A stretch of 64,000 nt of DNA, from assembly GCF_001314225.1 (NCBI RefSeq), contig NZ_CP012697.1, positions 3,968,001 to 4,032,000 of the forward strand. The letters are read 5' to 3'. Below, piece after piece: positions 42,886 through 52,390 of this stretch. Under the pieces are notes generated by a model, which saw nothing but the letters and a program-made list of their open reading frames with translations, searched no databases and had not been told where the DNA came from. Positions within the stretch are counted from its first letter, which is position 1. Every line of letters begins with the position of its first letter. Made by a program: the position numbers and the translations under genes. This DNA comes from Microbacterium sp. No. 7 (GTDB lineage: Bacteria > Actinomycetota > Actinomycetes > Actinomycetales > Microbacteriaceae).

Positions 42886-43770
42886 ATGCTCGAACTGAAG
42901 GGCGTGACCAAGAGCTACGGCGACCGCCGCGTGCTCGACGATGTGAGCTTCGCCGTGCCCCCGGGCCGGCTGACCGGCTTCGTCGGCGGCAACGGCGCCG
43001 GCAAGACCACCACGATGCGCATCGCGCTCGGCCTGCTCGCCCGCGACGGCGGCGAGGTCACCCTCGACGGCCACGCGGTCACGGCGGCCGACCGGCGCGT
43101 CTTCGGCTACATGCCCGAGGAGCGCGGGCTCTACCCGAAGATGCGCGTGCGCGACCACATCGTCTACCTCGCGCGACTGCACGGATTCTCGAAGGCCGAC
43201 GCGACGACCCGCGCGACCGCCCTGCTCGAGGAGCTCGGGCTCGGCGAGCGTCTGAACGACAACGTCGAGACCCTGTCGCTCGGCAACCAGCAGCGCGCGC
43301 AGATCGCGGCGGCGCTCGTGCACGAGCCGAGGGTGCTCATCCTCGACGAGCCGTTCTCGGGCCTCGACCCGCTCGCGGTCGACGTCGTCGCCGGCGTGCT
43401 GCAGACGCGCGCCGCGCAGGGCGTGGCCGTGCTGTTCTCGTCGCACCAGCTCGACGTCGTCGAGCGGCTGTGCGACGACCTCGTCATCATCGCGAGCGGC
43501 CGCGTGCGCGCGAACGGCTCGCGCGACGCGCTGCGGGCGCAGCACACGGTGCGCCGCTACGAGCTCGTCTCGGCCGGCGACGCCGGCTGGCTGCGCGACG
43601 AGACGGGCATCCAGGTGCTCGACTTCGACGGCGGCTACGCCCTCTTCGACGCCGACAGCGACGAGACGGTGCAGCGCGTGCTCGCCCGCGCGGTGGCGCA
43701 GGGCGCCGTCGCGAGCTTCGCACCGCAGCATCCCTCGCTCGCGCAGATCTACAAGGAGGTCATCCAGTGA
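42886..43770 (+). CDS. ABC exporter ATPase (NatA-like)
   Basis: A 294-aa ATPase with Walker A GGNGAGKTTTM, the family-typical FGYMPEERGLYPKMRV Q-loop region, signature LSLGNQQRAQIAAAL, Walker B VLILDEPFSGLDP and SSHQLD. The C-terminal about 70 residues form the DUF4162-like accessory domain seen in NatA. It is coupled to the permease by GTGA. NatAB-type pumps export Na or drugs; the substrate is unknown. Control by the adjacent two-component system is possible. Confidence 0.9.
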   Translation: MLELKGVTKSYGDRRVLDDVSFAVPPGRLTGFVGGNGAGKTTTMRIALGLLARDGGEVTLDGHAVTAADRRVFGYMPEERGLYPKMRVRDHIVYLARLHGFSKADATTRATALLEELGLGERLNDNVETLSLGNQQRAQIAAALVHEPRVLILDEPFSGLDPLAVDVVAGVLQTRAAQGVAVLFSSHQLDVVERLCDDLVIIASGRVRANGSRDALRAQHTVRRYELVSAGDAGWLRDETGIQVLDFDGGYALFDADSDETVQRVLARAVAQGAVASFAPQHPSLAQIYKEVIQ

Positions 43771-44879
43771 GCACCACCACCACGCGTTCCGCCGCCGGCG
43801 CGGCCCCGGGCTTCGGTCAGAGCGTCTGGCTCGTCGCCGAGCGCGAGATCGGCTCGAAGCTGCGCAGCAAGTCGTTCCTCATCTCGTTCGGCATCCTGTT
43901 CGTGCTCGCCCTCGCGGGCGTCATCTGGGCGGGCTTCACGGCCAAGGACGCCGCGACGACGCCCGTCGCGGTGACCGCCGACTCGCAGCAGTACATCCAG
44001 GGCGTGCCGGGCTTCGAGGCGACGACGGTCGACAGCGCCGACGCCGCCCGCGAGCTCGTGCGCAGCGGCGACGCGGATGCCGCGATCATCGCCGACGGGG
44101 CGCCGCCCCTGGGGTACACCGTCGTCTTCGACCGCGACGCGTCGACCTCGCTGCTCATGGCCCTGTCGGAGACCCCCGCCGTCGAGCTGCTCGACGTGGA
44201 GAATGCGACGAACTGGGCGGGCTACATCGCCGCGATCGGCTTCGGCATCATCTTCCTGTTCGCCGCGCAGACGTTCGGCGCGACGATGGCGCAGAGCGTC
44301 GTGGAGGAGAAGCAGACGCGCGTCGTCGAGCTGCTGATCTCGGCCGTGCCGACCCGCGCACTGCTGGCCGGCAAGGTCATCGGCAACACGGTGCTCGCGA
44401 TGGCGCAGATCCTCATCCTCGCCGCGATCGCGGTCGTGGGTCTCACCGTGACGGGTCAGACCGAGTTCCTGCAGGGGGTCGGGGCGCCGATCGCGTGGTT
44501 CGCGGTGTTCTTCCTGTTCGGCTTCATCCTGCTCGCGGCGCTGTTCGCCGCCGCGGCGGCGATGGTTTCGCGCCAGGAGGACATCGGCTCGACCACGACC
44601 CCGATCATGCTGCTCATCATGGCGCCGTACTTCCTCGTGATCTTCTTCTGGAACAACCCGACGGTGCTCGCGGTCATGTCGTACGTGCCGTTCTCGGCGC
44701 CCGTGGGAATGCCGACGCGGATGTTCCTCGGCCAGGTGGACTGGTGGGAGCCGCTCGTGTCGCTCGCGATCCTGATCGTCACGTGCATCGGCGCGATCCT
44801 CGTCGGCGCGAAGATCTACGAGAACTCGCTGCTGCGCATGGGCGCCCGCGTCAAGCTGTCCGACGCGCTGAAGGGCTGA
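43767..44879 (+). CDS. ABC exporter permease (NatB-like)
   Basis: A 370-aa permease of the ABC-2 type. The first helix SFLISFGILFVLALAGVIWAGF is followed by an extracellular domain of about 130 residues, then five to six helices. QSVVEEKQTRVVELLISAVPTRALLAGKVIG is the conserved cytoplasmic EKxxR-E motif of NatB/YhaP proteins. GTG 43767 overlaps the ATPase stop. The gene is convergent with the F420 cluster, only 5 nt apart, with no visible terminator. Confidence 0.9.
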   Translation: MSTTTTRSAAGAAPGFGQSVWLVAEREIGSKLRSKSFLISFGILFVLALAGVIWAGFTAKDAATTPVAVTADSQQYIQGVPGFEATTVDSADAARELVRSGDADAAIIADGAPPLGYTVVFDRDASTSLLMALSETPAVELLDVENATNWAGYIAAIGFGIIFLFAAQTFGATMAQSVVEEKQTRVVELLISAVPTRALLAGKVIGNTVLAMAQILILAAIAVVGLTVTGQTEFLQGVGAPIAWFAVFFLFGFILLAALFAAAAAMVSRQEDIGSTTTPIMLLIMAPYFLVIFFWNNPTVLAVMSYVPFSAPVGMPTRMFLGQVDWWEPLVSLAILIVTCIGAILVGAKIYENSLLRMGARVKLSDALKG

Positions 44880-44884
44880 CCGCT

Positions 44885-45667
44885 CTACCGCCGCCCCCGC
44901 GCCTGCTCGGCGCGGGCGGCGGCGTAGCCGTCGCGGTAGCCCTGGGCGAGGGCCTCGTCGGTGCCGAGACGGAACAGGTCGCGATCGGAGGAGCGCACGA
45001 TGCTCCGCGCGCCCGGCAGCGTGAGCGGGCCGACCAGATCGCCCCGGCCGCGCACGACCGCGACGGGGTTCCCGCTCGCCTTGCCCTTGACGAGGTCGGC
45101 GGCGGCGGCGAGCTCGTCGCCCACGCACGGCGTCGTGACGTTCAGGGGCTTGCCGCCGGCGTCCACGGTGCCGCGCAGGTCCTCGACGACGTGCACGCCG
45201 CCCGCGCCGATCGCGACGTCGGTCTGCCCGGCCCGCCACGGCCGGCCCAGGGTGTCGCTGACGATCACGCCCACCGTCGCGCCGGTCTCCTCGCGCAGCC
45301 GGTGCGCGAGCGCACGCGCCGAGGCGTCGGGGTCCTCGGGCAGCAGCAGGATCCAGCCGTCGGGCGTGTTGCTGGCATCCACGCCCGCCGCGGCGGCGAC
45401 CATGCCGAGGCGGTTCTCGACGATGCGCATCGTGTGCCCGTCGATCGTGCGGGATGCCACGAGCCGCACGGTCTCGGCCGTGATGGCCTCCTCGCGGTCG
45501 GCGGCCTGCACGTAGCGGCCCTCGGCCTTGGAGACGATCTTCGAGGTCACGACGAGGATGTCGCCGTCTTCGAGCGCGACGCCCGTCGCGAGGATGAGGG
45601 CGGCGAGGTCGTCGCCCGGACGCACCTCGCCGATGCCGGTCGGCGCGAACACCGTGAGCGCCGTCAT
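44885..45667 (-). CDS. cofE: coenzyme F420-0:L-glutamate ligase
   Basis: A 260-aa ligase adding gamma-linked glutamates to F420-0 with [76 protein letters not shown] and [15 protein letters not shown] match the CofE family throughout. It lacks the C-terminal FMN-reductase domain of mycobacterial FbiB, so the dehydro-F420 reductase step must be encoded elsewhere. It overlaps the LLM gene by 4 nt. Confidence 0.93.
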   Translation of the reverse strand: MTALTVFAPTGIGEVRPGDDLAALILATGVALEDGDILVVTSKIVSKAEGRYVQAADREEAITAETVRLVASRTIDGHTMRIVENRLGMVAAAAGVDASNTPDGWILLLPEDPDASARALAHRLREETGATVGVIVSDTLGRPWRAGQTDVAIGAGGVHVVEDLRGTVDAGGKPLNVTTPCVGDELAAAADLVKGKASGNPVAVVRGRGDLVGPLTLPGARSIVRSSDRDLFRLGTDEALAQGYRDGYAAARAEQARGRR

Positions 45668-46662
45668 CCGCGCACCTTCGGCAGCACGTCGCGCCCGAAC
45701 ACCTCGAGCCACTCCCGCTGATCCCGCCCCACGTTGTGCAGGAAGATGCGGGTGAAGCCGAGATCGGCGTAGCGCTGGATGTGCGCGCGGTGCGCATCGG
45801 GGTCGCTCGACACGAGCATCGCGCTCGTCACCTCCTCCGTGCGCACGCCGCGCACGAGCTGTTCGAAGTCGTAGGGCGAGCGGATGTCGCCGCGCCGGAT
45901 GCGCAGTCCCGCCATCGGCCACTCGGTCATCGCGGCGGCGAGCGCCTCCTCGTCGGTCGGCGCCCACGACACGTGCAGGTGCAGCACCCGCTCCATCGTC
46001 GCGAGGTCGCGCCCCGCCTCGCGCGCGCCGTCGGCGAAGCGGGCGAGCAGCTGGGCCGCGCGGTCGAAGTCCTCCCCCGTGGTCACGAGGCCGTCGGCGC
46101 TGCGCCCGGCGCGCCGCGCCGTCACGGGTCCCGCGGTCGCGACGTAGATCGGCGGGGCGGGCGTCGGCACCGTCCACAGCCGCGTCGACTCGACCCGGAA
46201 CCGCGCCCCGCGGTGCTTGACGAGGCGACCGGATGCCGCCGACGCGAACAGCTTGCGGATGATCTCCACGGCCTCGAACATGTGCTCGATGCGCTCGCCC
46301 GGCTCGGGCCAGTACTCGCCGACGACGTGCTCGTTGAGCGCCTCGCCCGATCCCACGCCGAGCCACACGCGCCCCGGGTACAGCGATGCGAGCGTCGCCG
46401 CGGCCTGCGCGACGACGGCCGGGTGCGTGCGGAACGTCGGCGTCGTCGCGGCGGGGCCGAGGTCGCCGCGGATGTGCGCGCCGATCGCGCCGAGCATGGT
46501 CCACACGTGCGCGGCCGTGCCGTGCCGCGGCAGCCAGGGCTGGAAGTGGTCGGTCGCGATGACCCCGTCGAAGCCGTGCCGCTCGGCGGCGACGCACAGG
46601 TCGATGACCTCCGCGGGCGCGAACTGCTCCAGCATCGCGGCGTACCCGATGCGCATGGTCAC
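45664..46662 (-). CDS. LLM-class F420-dependent oxidoreductase
   Basis: A 332-aa TIM-barrel oxidoreductase. [45 protein letters not shown] and [12 protein letters not shown] mark the F420-dependent group close to Fgd (same motif order as the neighbour, which it probably arose from by duplication). GTG 46662 is first in frame; ATG 46656 is an equally good start. The natural substrate is unknown. The gene sits between fgd and cofE. Confidence 0.85.
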   Translation of the reverse strand: MTMRIGYAAMLEQFAPAEVIDLCVAAERHGFDGVIATDHFQPWLPRHGTAAHVWTMLGAIGAHIRGDLGPAATTPTFRTHPAVVAQAAATLASLYPGRVWLGVGSGEALNEHVVGEYWPEPGERIEHMFEAVEIIRKLFASAASGRLVKHRGARFRVESTRLWTVPTPAPPIYVATAGPVTARRAGRSADGLVTTGEDFDRAAQLLARFADGAREAGRDLATMERVLHLHVSWAPTDEEALAAAMTEWPMAGLRIRRGDIRSPYDFEQLVRGVRTEEVTSAMLVSSDPDAHRAHIQRYADLGFTRIFLHNVGRDQREWLEVFGRDVLPKVRG

Positions 46663-46684
46663 GGACTCCGCTTCGCGCCGCCGC

Positions 46685-47713
46685 TCAGGCCTGCGTCGCG
46701 CGGGCGCGCAGCCGTGGCGCGAGGTCGCGCTCGAAGAGCGTGAGGAAGCGCTCCTGGTCGTGTCCGGGGGCGTGGAAGACCAGGTGGGTGAAGCCCCAGT
46801 CGATGTACTCCCCGATCTGCGCGACGACGCGGTCGGGGTCGGTGCCGACGATCCAGCGCTTCGCGATCTGCTCGATCGGCAGTGCGTCGGCCGCGCGCTC
46901 CATCTCCACGGGGTCGGTGATGTCGTGCTTCTGCTCCTTCGACAGCGACAGGGGCGACCAGAACCGGGTGTTGTCCAGCGCGGCCTCCTCGGTCTCCTCG
47001 TAGGAGAGCTTGATCTCGATCATGCGGTCGATCGACGAGGGGTCGCGGCCCGCGGCATCCGCCCCCGCCTGCACGGCGGGGATGAGCTGGTCGACGTAGA
47101 GCTCGCGCCCCTTGCCCGAGGTGCAGATGAAGCCGTCGCCCGCGCGGCCGGCGTACTTCGCGACGAGCGGGCCGCCCGCCGCGATGTAGACGGGGATGCC
47201 GTCCTCGGGGACATCGTAGATCGACGCGTCGTGCGTCGAGTAGTACTCGCCCTCGAAGCTCGTGCGCTCCCCCGTCCACAGCGCGCGCATGAGCCGCACG
47301 GCCTCGCGCAGCCGCGCGAAGCGCTCGCGGAACTCGGGCCAGTCCTGGGCGCCGGCGCCGCGGAAGCCCGTCGCGATCTCATTGAGCGCCTCGCCCGTGC
47401 CGACGCCGATGAACACGCGGCCCGGCGCGAGGCAGCCGATCGTGGCGAACGCCTGGGCGATCACGGCGGGGTTGTAGCGGAAGGTCGGCGTCATCACCGA
47501 CGTGCCGATGCGCACGCGCTCGGTGCGCTCGGCGACCGCGGCCATCCACGCGAGGGAGAACGGCGCGTGCCCGCCCGTGTGTCGCCAGGGCTGGAAGTGG
47601 TCGCTGACGGCGACCGACTCGAAGCCGTGGCGTTCGGCCGACACGGCGATCTCGACGAGCTCGCGGGGACCGAACTGCTCGGCCGACGCCTTGTATCCGA
47701 GGGTGAGCACCAT
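46685..47713 (-). CDS. fgd: F420-dependent glucose-6-phosphate dehydrogenase
   Basis: A 342-aa enzyme with the Fgd pattern: [60 protein letters not shown] and [26 protein letters not shown]. In mycobacteria it oxidises glucose 6-phosphate and produces reduced F420 for other enzymes. Here the next gene is such an F420 user and the last is the cofactor ligase, a compact production-and-use unit. GGAGGA precedes the start. Confidence 0.88.
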   Translation of the reverse strand: MVLTLGYKASAEQFGPRELVEIAVSAERHGFESVAVSDHFQPWRHTGGHAPFSLAWMAAVAERTERVRIGTSVMTPTFRYNPAVIAQAFATIGCLAPGRVFIGVGTGEALNEIATGFRGAGAQDWPEFRERFARLREAVRLMRALWTGERTSFEGEYYSTHDASIYDVPEDGIPVYIAAGGPLVAKYAGRAGDGFICTSGKGRELYVDQLIPAVQAGADAAGRDPSSIDRMIEIKLSYEETEEAALDNTRFWSPLSLSKEQKHDITDPVEMERAADALPIEQIAKRWIVGTDPDRVVAQIGEYIDWGFTHLVFHAPGHDQERFLTLFERDLAPRLRARATQA

Positions 47714-47796
47714 CGTCGTCCTCCTTCGGGCCGGATCCGCCCGCCGCCCGGATCCACCCTATCCAACTCGCCGACGGGGCCCGGCGGCTCAGAGGC

Positions 47797-48309
47797 TCAG
47801 AAGGAGGCGCGGGCCCCGACCGTCGGCGGCCCCTCGGCGAGACGGCGCAGGTACGTGCCGCCCAGCAGATCGCCGCGCGGCGGCAGCGCGTGGAACTGCC
47901 GCATGATCTCGGCCATGTCGTACCGCGACAGGTAGCTCGACAGCAGGCCGTCGCGGAACGCGAGCCAGATGTCGCAGCCGTGGTTCGAGAACCGGCCGCC
48001 CGGGCCGTAGCGCGCGGGGCCGCTGCCCTCCTGCCGGAACAGCCAGATCCCGCGGCCCGCGTCGGGCGCGGTGAACAGCTGCACGTCGTGGAACACCACG
48101 TCGGGCATCGCGCGGAAGATCGCGTCGAGATACGGCCTCATCGCCGGGATGCCCCGGATCACCTCCGGCCAGAAGACGGTGTCGTCCCACTCGATCTCCG
48201 GATGCAGCAGCGCGAGCACCTGCTCCGGGTCGCGCGAGTTCCAGGCGCTCTCCCAGCGCTGCGCGAACCCGTGCAGGAACTCCTCGGTCAGCGGGTGGTC
48301 GCGCATCAT
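47797..48309 (-). CDS. SnoaL/NTF2-like protein
   Basis: A 170-aa protein with the cone-shaped NTF2 fold: FAQRWESAWNSRDPEQVLALLHPEIEWDD, then IPAMRPYLDAIFRAMPDVVF and DIWLAFRDGLLSSYLSRYD. ATG 48309 is chosen because GGAGG is spaced well for it. These proteins are enzymes or binding proteins for small hydrophobic molecules; nothing narrower can be said. It is the last gene before the change in composition at 48.36 kb. Confidence 0.75.
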   Translation of the reverse strand: MMRDHPLTEEFLHGFAQRWESAWNSRDPEQVLALLHPEIEWDDTVFWPEVIRGIPAMRPYLDAIFRAMPDVVFHDVQLFTAPDAGRGIWLFRQEGSGPARYGPGGRFSNHGCDIWLAFRDGLLSSYLSRYDMAEIMRQFHALPPRGDLLGGTYLRRLAEGPPTVGARASF

Positions 48310-48355
48310 CACATACCTCCGGTCAGCGGGACGGAACATGCCTTCCTGGCGTCTT

Positions 48356-48403
48356 CCCGTGATGGACAGTCTAGTGACTATTCACTAGACTGTCCATCAC
48401 GGG
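48356..48403. terminator. perfect 22-bp inverted repeat at the island edge
   Basis: CCCGTGATGGACAGTCTAGT... (48356-48377) pairs perfectly with 48382-48403 across a 4-nt loop. The thioesterase stop codon (TAG, 48373-48371 on the minus strand) lies in the left arm. It works as a terminator for the minus-strand thioesterase, ahead of the SnoaL promoter. As a long exact palindrome it could also bind a dimeric regulator. Its inner part AGTGACTATTCACT resembles the ATTCAC half sites seen elsewhere in the island. Confidence 0.7.
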
Positions 48404-49237
48404 ATTTCGGCCGACGGTGCCTTCGGAGACGCTCACCACCACGCCGTCGCCGCGGACCAGCTCCACCCGCACGGTGCGAAGGCTGCGCCCCGTATGAATC
48501 CGTCGCACACGAACGACGAGCCGTTCCTCCGGGCCGGTCGGCGCCGGGGCGAGGAACCTCGTCGACAAATCCGTCAGCAGACACATCGAGGCGTCCACGC
48601 CCGCCACGCTGCGGATGATCGCCTCGGCGGCGATCGCCGCCTGCACACCACCGTGCACGACGCCGCTCGGGTTGGCGAGGACGCCCTCCGCCCGCAGATC
48701 CACATCGATGTCAGGCGCCCAATCGCCCGACAGCCCGAATCCGGTCGCGAGGTCCACGCCACGGCGCTGAAAGGACACGACCTCGGCAGGCGCCGACCGC
48801 GCGCGCGTCCCCAGCGGGAGGAACCGACCGACTCCGGTTGCGACCGGCTGTCGCCCCTGCAGCATCAGGCAGTGGAGCACACCGCCCGGGTCATCCGGGT
48901 CCTCGGCGAGCGCGTACCCCTCGATGGGCACGTCCGGCCGGAGCGCGCCTCTCACGCTGTCGATCCTCATCGACAGCGTGAGACTCGTCCGCCCCTCCCC
49001 GAGCGCAGCCGCATACGCGGTGCCCATGACGAGGTCGGCGAGCATGCTCAGCCAGCCCAGGTGCGGGCGGGGAACGCCCTCCGTCCGGCCCGCCGCGCGC
49101 CCCGGAGCGGATCCGAGCGGGCGAGTGCCGAGCCGCAGCTCTGCATCGATCAGGTCGTTCGGCGCCGGCGGACGCAACTCGCTCAGGAACGCCCCCGGGT
49201 CGAAGCCGCAGAAGCCCAGTCGCACCGTCTCTTCCAC
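48371..49237 (-). CDS. acyl-CoA thioesterase-like hotdog protein
   Basis: A 288-aa protein. The C-terminal half has LANPSGVVHGGVQAAIAAEAI, the classic PaaI/YdiI hotdog helix with the HGG motif, followed by STRFLAPAP and VRVELVRGDGVVVSVSEGTV. The N-terminal half (PRPHLGWLSMLADLVMGTAY) looks like a second, diverged hotdog unit, giving a double-hotdog. It should hydrolyse an acyl-CoA or release CoA in the island's pathway. Start is GTG 49237 with GAGGTGGA upstream, divergent from the acyl-CoA dehydrogenase. Confidence 0.75.
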   Translation of the reverse strand: MEETVRLGFCGFDPGAFLSELRPPAPNDLIDAELRLGTRPLGSAPGRAAGRTEGVPRPHLGWLSMLADLVMGTAYAAALGEGRTSLTLSMRIDSVRGALRPDVPIEGYALAEDPDDPGGVLHCLMLQGRQPVATGVGRFLPLGTRARSAPAEVVSFQRRGVDLATGFGLSGDWAPDIDVDLRAEGVLANPSGVVHGGVQAAIAAEAIIRSVAGVDASMCLLTDLSTRFLAPAPTGPEERLVVRVRRIHTGRSLRTVRVELVRGDGVVVSVSEGTVGRNPVMDSLVNSH

Positions 49238-49383
49238 TCCACCTCATCTCGTGATCGTCACTCTTGTCCGTATAGCTGTTCACTACAGTAGCCTCAAAGA
49301 CTTGAAAAAAGAGACCGCTTAAGCCAGATAAGACCCTATTACTCATTAACATAAGAGTGATCGAGACCCCAGAGGAGCACGAG
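49238..49383. promoter_or_regulatory. divergent promoter region of thioesterase and acyl-CoA dehydrogenase
   Basis: This 146-nt stretch is strikingly AT-rich (GACTTGAAAAAAGAG, CTATTACTCATTAACATAAG). TTAACATAAGAGTGATC at 49346-49362 resembles the block upstream of the 50682 ligase, which reads TTAACA then AGAGTGATC on the minus strand (52291-52270). The shared block is a candidate regulator site. GAGGAG precedes ATG 49384. No gene is present. Confidence 0.45.
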
Positions 49384-50547
49384 ATGACGTCAGACTTGCG
49401 ATTCGCCGGACGCACGATCTTCGAGGAGGAGCATGAGGCCTTCCGCGCCCTCGTGCGCGACTTCATCGATCGTGTGCGGCCGGAGTACGAGCGCTGGGAG
49501 GAGCAGCACAGGATCGACCGCTCGTTCTTCGTCGAGGCCGGCGCGCTCGGCCTGCTCATGTTTCCCGTCGAGGAACGCCACGGTGGGCAGGGGATCGACG
49601 ACTTCCGGTTCAACGCTGTCGTCGACGAGGAGTTCGCTCGCGCCAACCTCGGCGCGGCCGGACTGACGATCGCCCTGCAGAACGACGTGCTCGCCCCGTA
49701 CTTCGTCGAGCTCACAGATGAGGCGCAGAAGGAGCGGTGGCTGCCCGGGATGGTGGCGGGCGAGACGATCGCGGCGATCGGAATGACCGAGCCCGGTACG
49801 GGAAGCGATCTCGCCGGCATCCGGACGGCCGCTCGCAGAGACGGCGGCGACTGGCTGATCTCGGGATCGAAGACCTTCATCTCGAGCGGCCAGAACGCCG
49901 ATCTCGTCATCGTCGTGGCACGAACGTCGGAGGACAGGCATCGTGGTCTCTCGCTGTTCGTCGTGGAGTCCGGGATGCCGGGATTCGAACGCGGACGCAA
50001 CCTCCAGAAGCTCGGCATGCATCCTCAGGACACCAGCGAGCTGCACTTCGACGCCGTCCGCGTCCCGCAGGAGAACCTGCTCGGAGAGGAGGGACAGGGG
50101 TTCTTCGCGCTCATGCGGAATCTGCCGCAGGAACGCATGTCTCTCGCGGTGACCGCGATCGGAGCCTCTGTCGGCATGCTCGAGGAGACGTTGGACCATG
50201 TGACCACCCGCGAGGCCTTCGGCCAGCCGATCGGCTCGTTCCAGAACACTCGGTTCCGGTTCGCCGAGCTCGCCGCCGAGGTCGAGATCGGCCGCACCTT
50301 CGTCGACGACTGCGTGCGCCTGCTGATCGACGGATCCTTGAGCCCCGCCCGCGCAGCGAAGGCGAAGTACTGGGCGACGGAGCTGCAGCAACGGGTCGCG
50401 CATCGTTGCCTGCAGATGTTCGGCGGGTACGGCTACATGCGCGAGTACGGGATCAGCAGGGCCTACGCGGACGCGCGGATCCAGTCGATCTACGGGGGGA
50501 CGAACGAGATCATGCGCGAGATCATCGGCAAAGACCTGGGGCTCTGA
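49384..50547 (+). CDS. acyl-CoA dehydrogenase
   Basis: A 387-aa FAD enzyme introducing an alpha-beta double bond in an acyl-CoA. IGMTEPGTGSDLAGIRT (flavin-binding motif), FISSGQNADLVIVVART, REAFGQPIGSFQNTRFRFAELA and QMFGGYGYMREYGISRAYADARIQSIYGGTNEIMREI are all canonical; the catalytic Glu is at about residue 375 in GGTNE. I chose ATG 49384 over 49357 because GAGGAG at 49372 fits it. Electrons should pass to ETF, encoded elsewhere. The chain type (short, branched or cyclic) is not evident. Confidence 0.93.
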   Translation: MTSDLRFAGRTIFEEEHEAFRALVRDFIDRVRPEYERWEEQHRIDRSFFVEAGALGLLMFPVEERHGGQGIDDFRFNAVVDEEFARANLGAAGLTIALQNDVLAPYFVELTDEAQKERWLPGMVAGETIAAIGMTEPGTGSDLAGIRTAARRDGGDWLISGSKTFISSGQNADLVIVVARTSEDRHRGLSLFVVESGMPGFERGRNLQKLGMHPQDTSELHFDAVRVPQENLLGEEGQGFFALMRNLPQERMSLAVTAIGASVGMLEETLDHVTTREAFGQPIGSFQNTRFRFAELAAEVEIGRTFVDDCVRLLIDGSLSPARAAKAKYWATELQQRVAHRCLQMFGGYGYMREYGISRAYADARIQSIYGGTNEIMREIIGKDLGL

Positions 50548-50599
50548 GGAGCGGCGTGCCGACCGCCGACGCCGCACCGTCGGCGGTCACGCGCACGAG

Positions 50600-50656
50600 C
50601 CGGGACGGTGCAGCGGGCGGCGATCGAGCTGATCGCCGCCCGCTGCACCGTCCCGG
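50600..50656. terminator. 26-bp perfect hairpin between convergent genes
   Basis: CCGGGACGGTGCAGCGGGCG... (50600-50625) pairs exactly with 50631-50656 across the loop GAGCT. It lies midway between the convergent dehydrogenase and ligase stops and should terminate both. Perfect stems of this length are unusual. Confidence 0.85.
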
Positions 50657-50681
50657 TCGAGTGAGCTCCTCTCAGAGCCGG

Positions 50682-52214
50682 CTAGACGTGATCGGTCAGA
50701 CCGAGCTCCCGCCGCATGATGTGCTTGAGGATCTTGCCCGACGGATTGCGCGCGATCGGGGCGACGATCAGCTCGCGGGGCAGCTTGTAGTCGGCGATGA
50801 GAGGCGCGCAGTGCGCGCGCAGCTCATCCAGAGTCACCTCCGCACCGTCTTTGAGACTGACCACGGCGACGACGGTCTCGCCGTACTCGTCGTGCGCACG
50901 GGCGAGGACGGCGTTGTCGGCGATGCCGGGGTGCGCAGCGATCGCGTTCTCGACCTCGACCGAATAGATGTTCCGCCCGCCGCTGATGATCATGTCCTTG
51001 AGCCGGTCCACGATCGTGATGCCCCCGTCGGCATCGAGGCGGGCGAGGTCGCCCGTGTGCACCCAGCCGTCCACCAGCGTCTTCGCGGTGGCATCCGGAT
51101 CGTTCCAGTACCCCTTCATGATCGTCTCGCCCTTGAGCAGGATCTCACCGATCTCGCCTGCGGAGATGTCGTGACCGGCCTCGTCCACGATCCGCACGAG
51201 CGTGTTCGGAAAGGCGCGGTATCCGGTCACATCCGGCCGCGCCCGCACCTCTTCCGGGCTCGAGTAAAGGCCTCCCGGCCCGGCCTCGGTCTGGCCGTAG
51301 CACGAGTAGATCCGAACCGAGGCGAACTCGCGCTGGAGCGCGGCCGCGAGCGTCTCCGACATGGGGGCCGCCCCGTACACCCCCATCTCCCATGCCGAGA
51401 GATCGCGCGGCCTGGCGAGATACGCCTGCATCAGGAACTGATACATCGTCGGCGGCCCGAAGAACGCGGTCGTGCGCTCCTTCTCCATGATGTCCAGAAC
51501 GGCATCAGGATCGAAGGCCTGCACCATCACGTGCTTGGCGCCCACGAGCGTGCCCGGCAGGAGCATCATCGTCGTCTGGCCGGAATGGTAGAGGGGCGCG
51601 ACGTGAACGACGCTCGCCCCGTCGCGCATCCCGGCCGTCATGATCGACACCGTCAGAGCGGTCCAGATGAGCCTGTGATGATCCATCACGACGCCCTTGG
51701 CGAACCCGGTCGTCCCCGACGTGTAGAGGATCATGGCGTCGTCGGACTCGAAGACCTCCGCCTCAGGCCGTGTCGTCGGGCGCGACGCCGCTGCCGACAG
51801 CAGGTCCTCCAGCCCCAAGGCCTGACCAGCGCTCAGCAGCGCCGGTCTCGCACGCGCGGCGTCGGCCGCCTTCGAAAGCAGGGACACCGAGTCGGCTTCG
51901 GCGATGGCGAGCACGGCACCGCTGTCATCGAGCAGATGCGCGACTTCCGGGGGAGCCGAACGAGGATTAACAGGGACGAACAGTGCACCGATCTTGGCCG
52001 CCGCGTACAGCACGTAGACGAAAGCGGCGCAGTTCTTGCCGACGAAGGCGATGCGATCACCCTTCGCGATGCCGCGCGCGACGAGCTCATGGGCAACCCG
52101 ATTCACCTGATCATCAAGCTCTCTATACGTCAGCCTCACGCCTCGGTCGACGATCGCCGTGCGTCCCGGCACACGCCCGGCGGTGATCTCCAGCGAACTG
52201 CCGATCGTTGTCAT
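50682..52214 (-). CDS. AMP-forming acyl-CoA ligase (class I adenylate-forming)
   Basis: A 510-aa ligase. AILYTSGTTGFAKGVV-like motif A3 (MILYTSGTTGFAKGV), YSCYGQTEAGPG (A5), GWVHTGDLARLDADGGITIVDR (A7-A8), NIYSVEVENAIAAHP and the C-terminal lysine in NPSGKILKHIM are in order. ATG 52214 is taken as start because GTGAGGAG fits it; ATG 52235 would place that site inside the gene. It activates a carboxylic acid to its CoA ester, probably the substrate brought in by the adjacent Liv-type importer or an intermediate. Confidence 0.9.
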   Translation of the reverse strand: MTTIGSSLEITAGRVPGRTAIVDRGVRLTYRELDDQVNRVAHELVARGIAKGDRIAFVGKNCAAFVYVLYAAAKIGALFVPVNPRSAPPEVAHLLDDSGAVLAIAEADSVSLLSKAADAARARPALLSAGQALGLEDLLSAAASRPTTRPEAEVFESDDAMILYTSGTTGFAKGVVMDHHRLIWTALTVSIMTAGMRDGASVVHVAPLYHSGQTTMMLLPGTLVGAKHVMVQAFDPDAVLDIMEKERTTAFFGPPTMYQFLMQAYLARPRDLSAWEMGVYGAAPMSETLAAALQREFASVRIYSCYGQTEAGPGGLYSSPEEVRARPDVTGYRAFPNTLVRIVDEAGHDISAGEIGEILLKGETIMKGYWNDPDATAKTLVDGWVHTGDLARLDADGGITIVDRLKDMIISGGRNIYSVEVENAIAAHPGIADNAVLARAHDEYGETVVAVVSLKDGAEVTLDELRAHCAPLIADYKLPRELIVAPIARNPSGKILKHIMRRELGLTDHV

Positions 52215-52390
52215 GAATGTCTCCTCACGCTTCATCGCGCCGCTGGCGCAAGCCGCGCCAGCGGGGTCAGATCACTCTAATGGTTGTTAACACTTTGGGG
52301 AACTCGCAGGCCTCGGGCGGTCCGCACCGACCGAAGCGCTCGGACACGATCACGTGCTTCGACCCCGCGACAGGTCGTTCGCCTCGCGCC

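Noticed and set aside
48356..48403. The 22-bp palindrome as a transposon inverted repeat.
   Set aside because: Both arms are adjacent with only 4 nt between them; no transposase or matching distant copy is visible. A hairpin terminator or operator explains it better.
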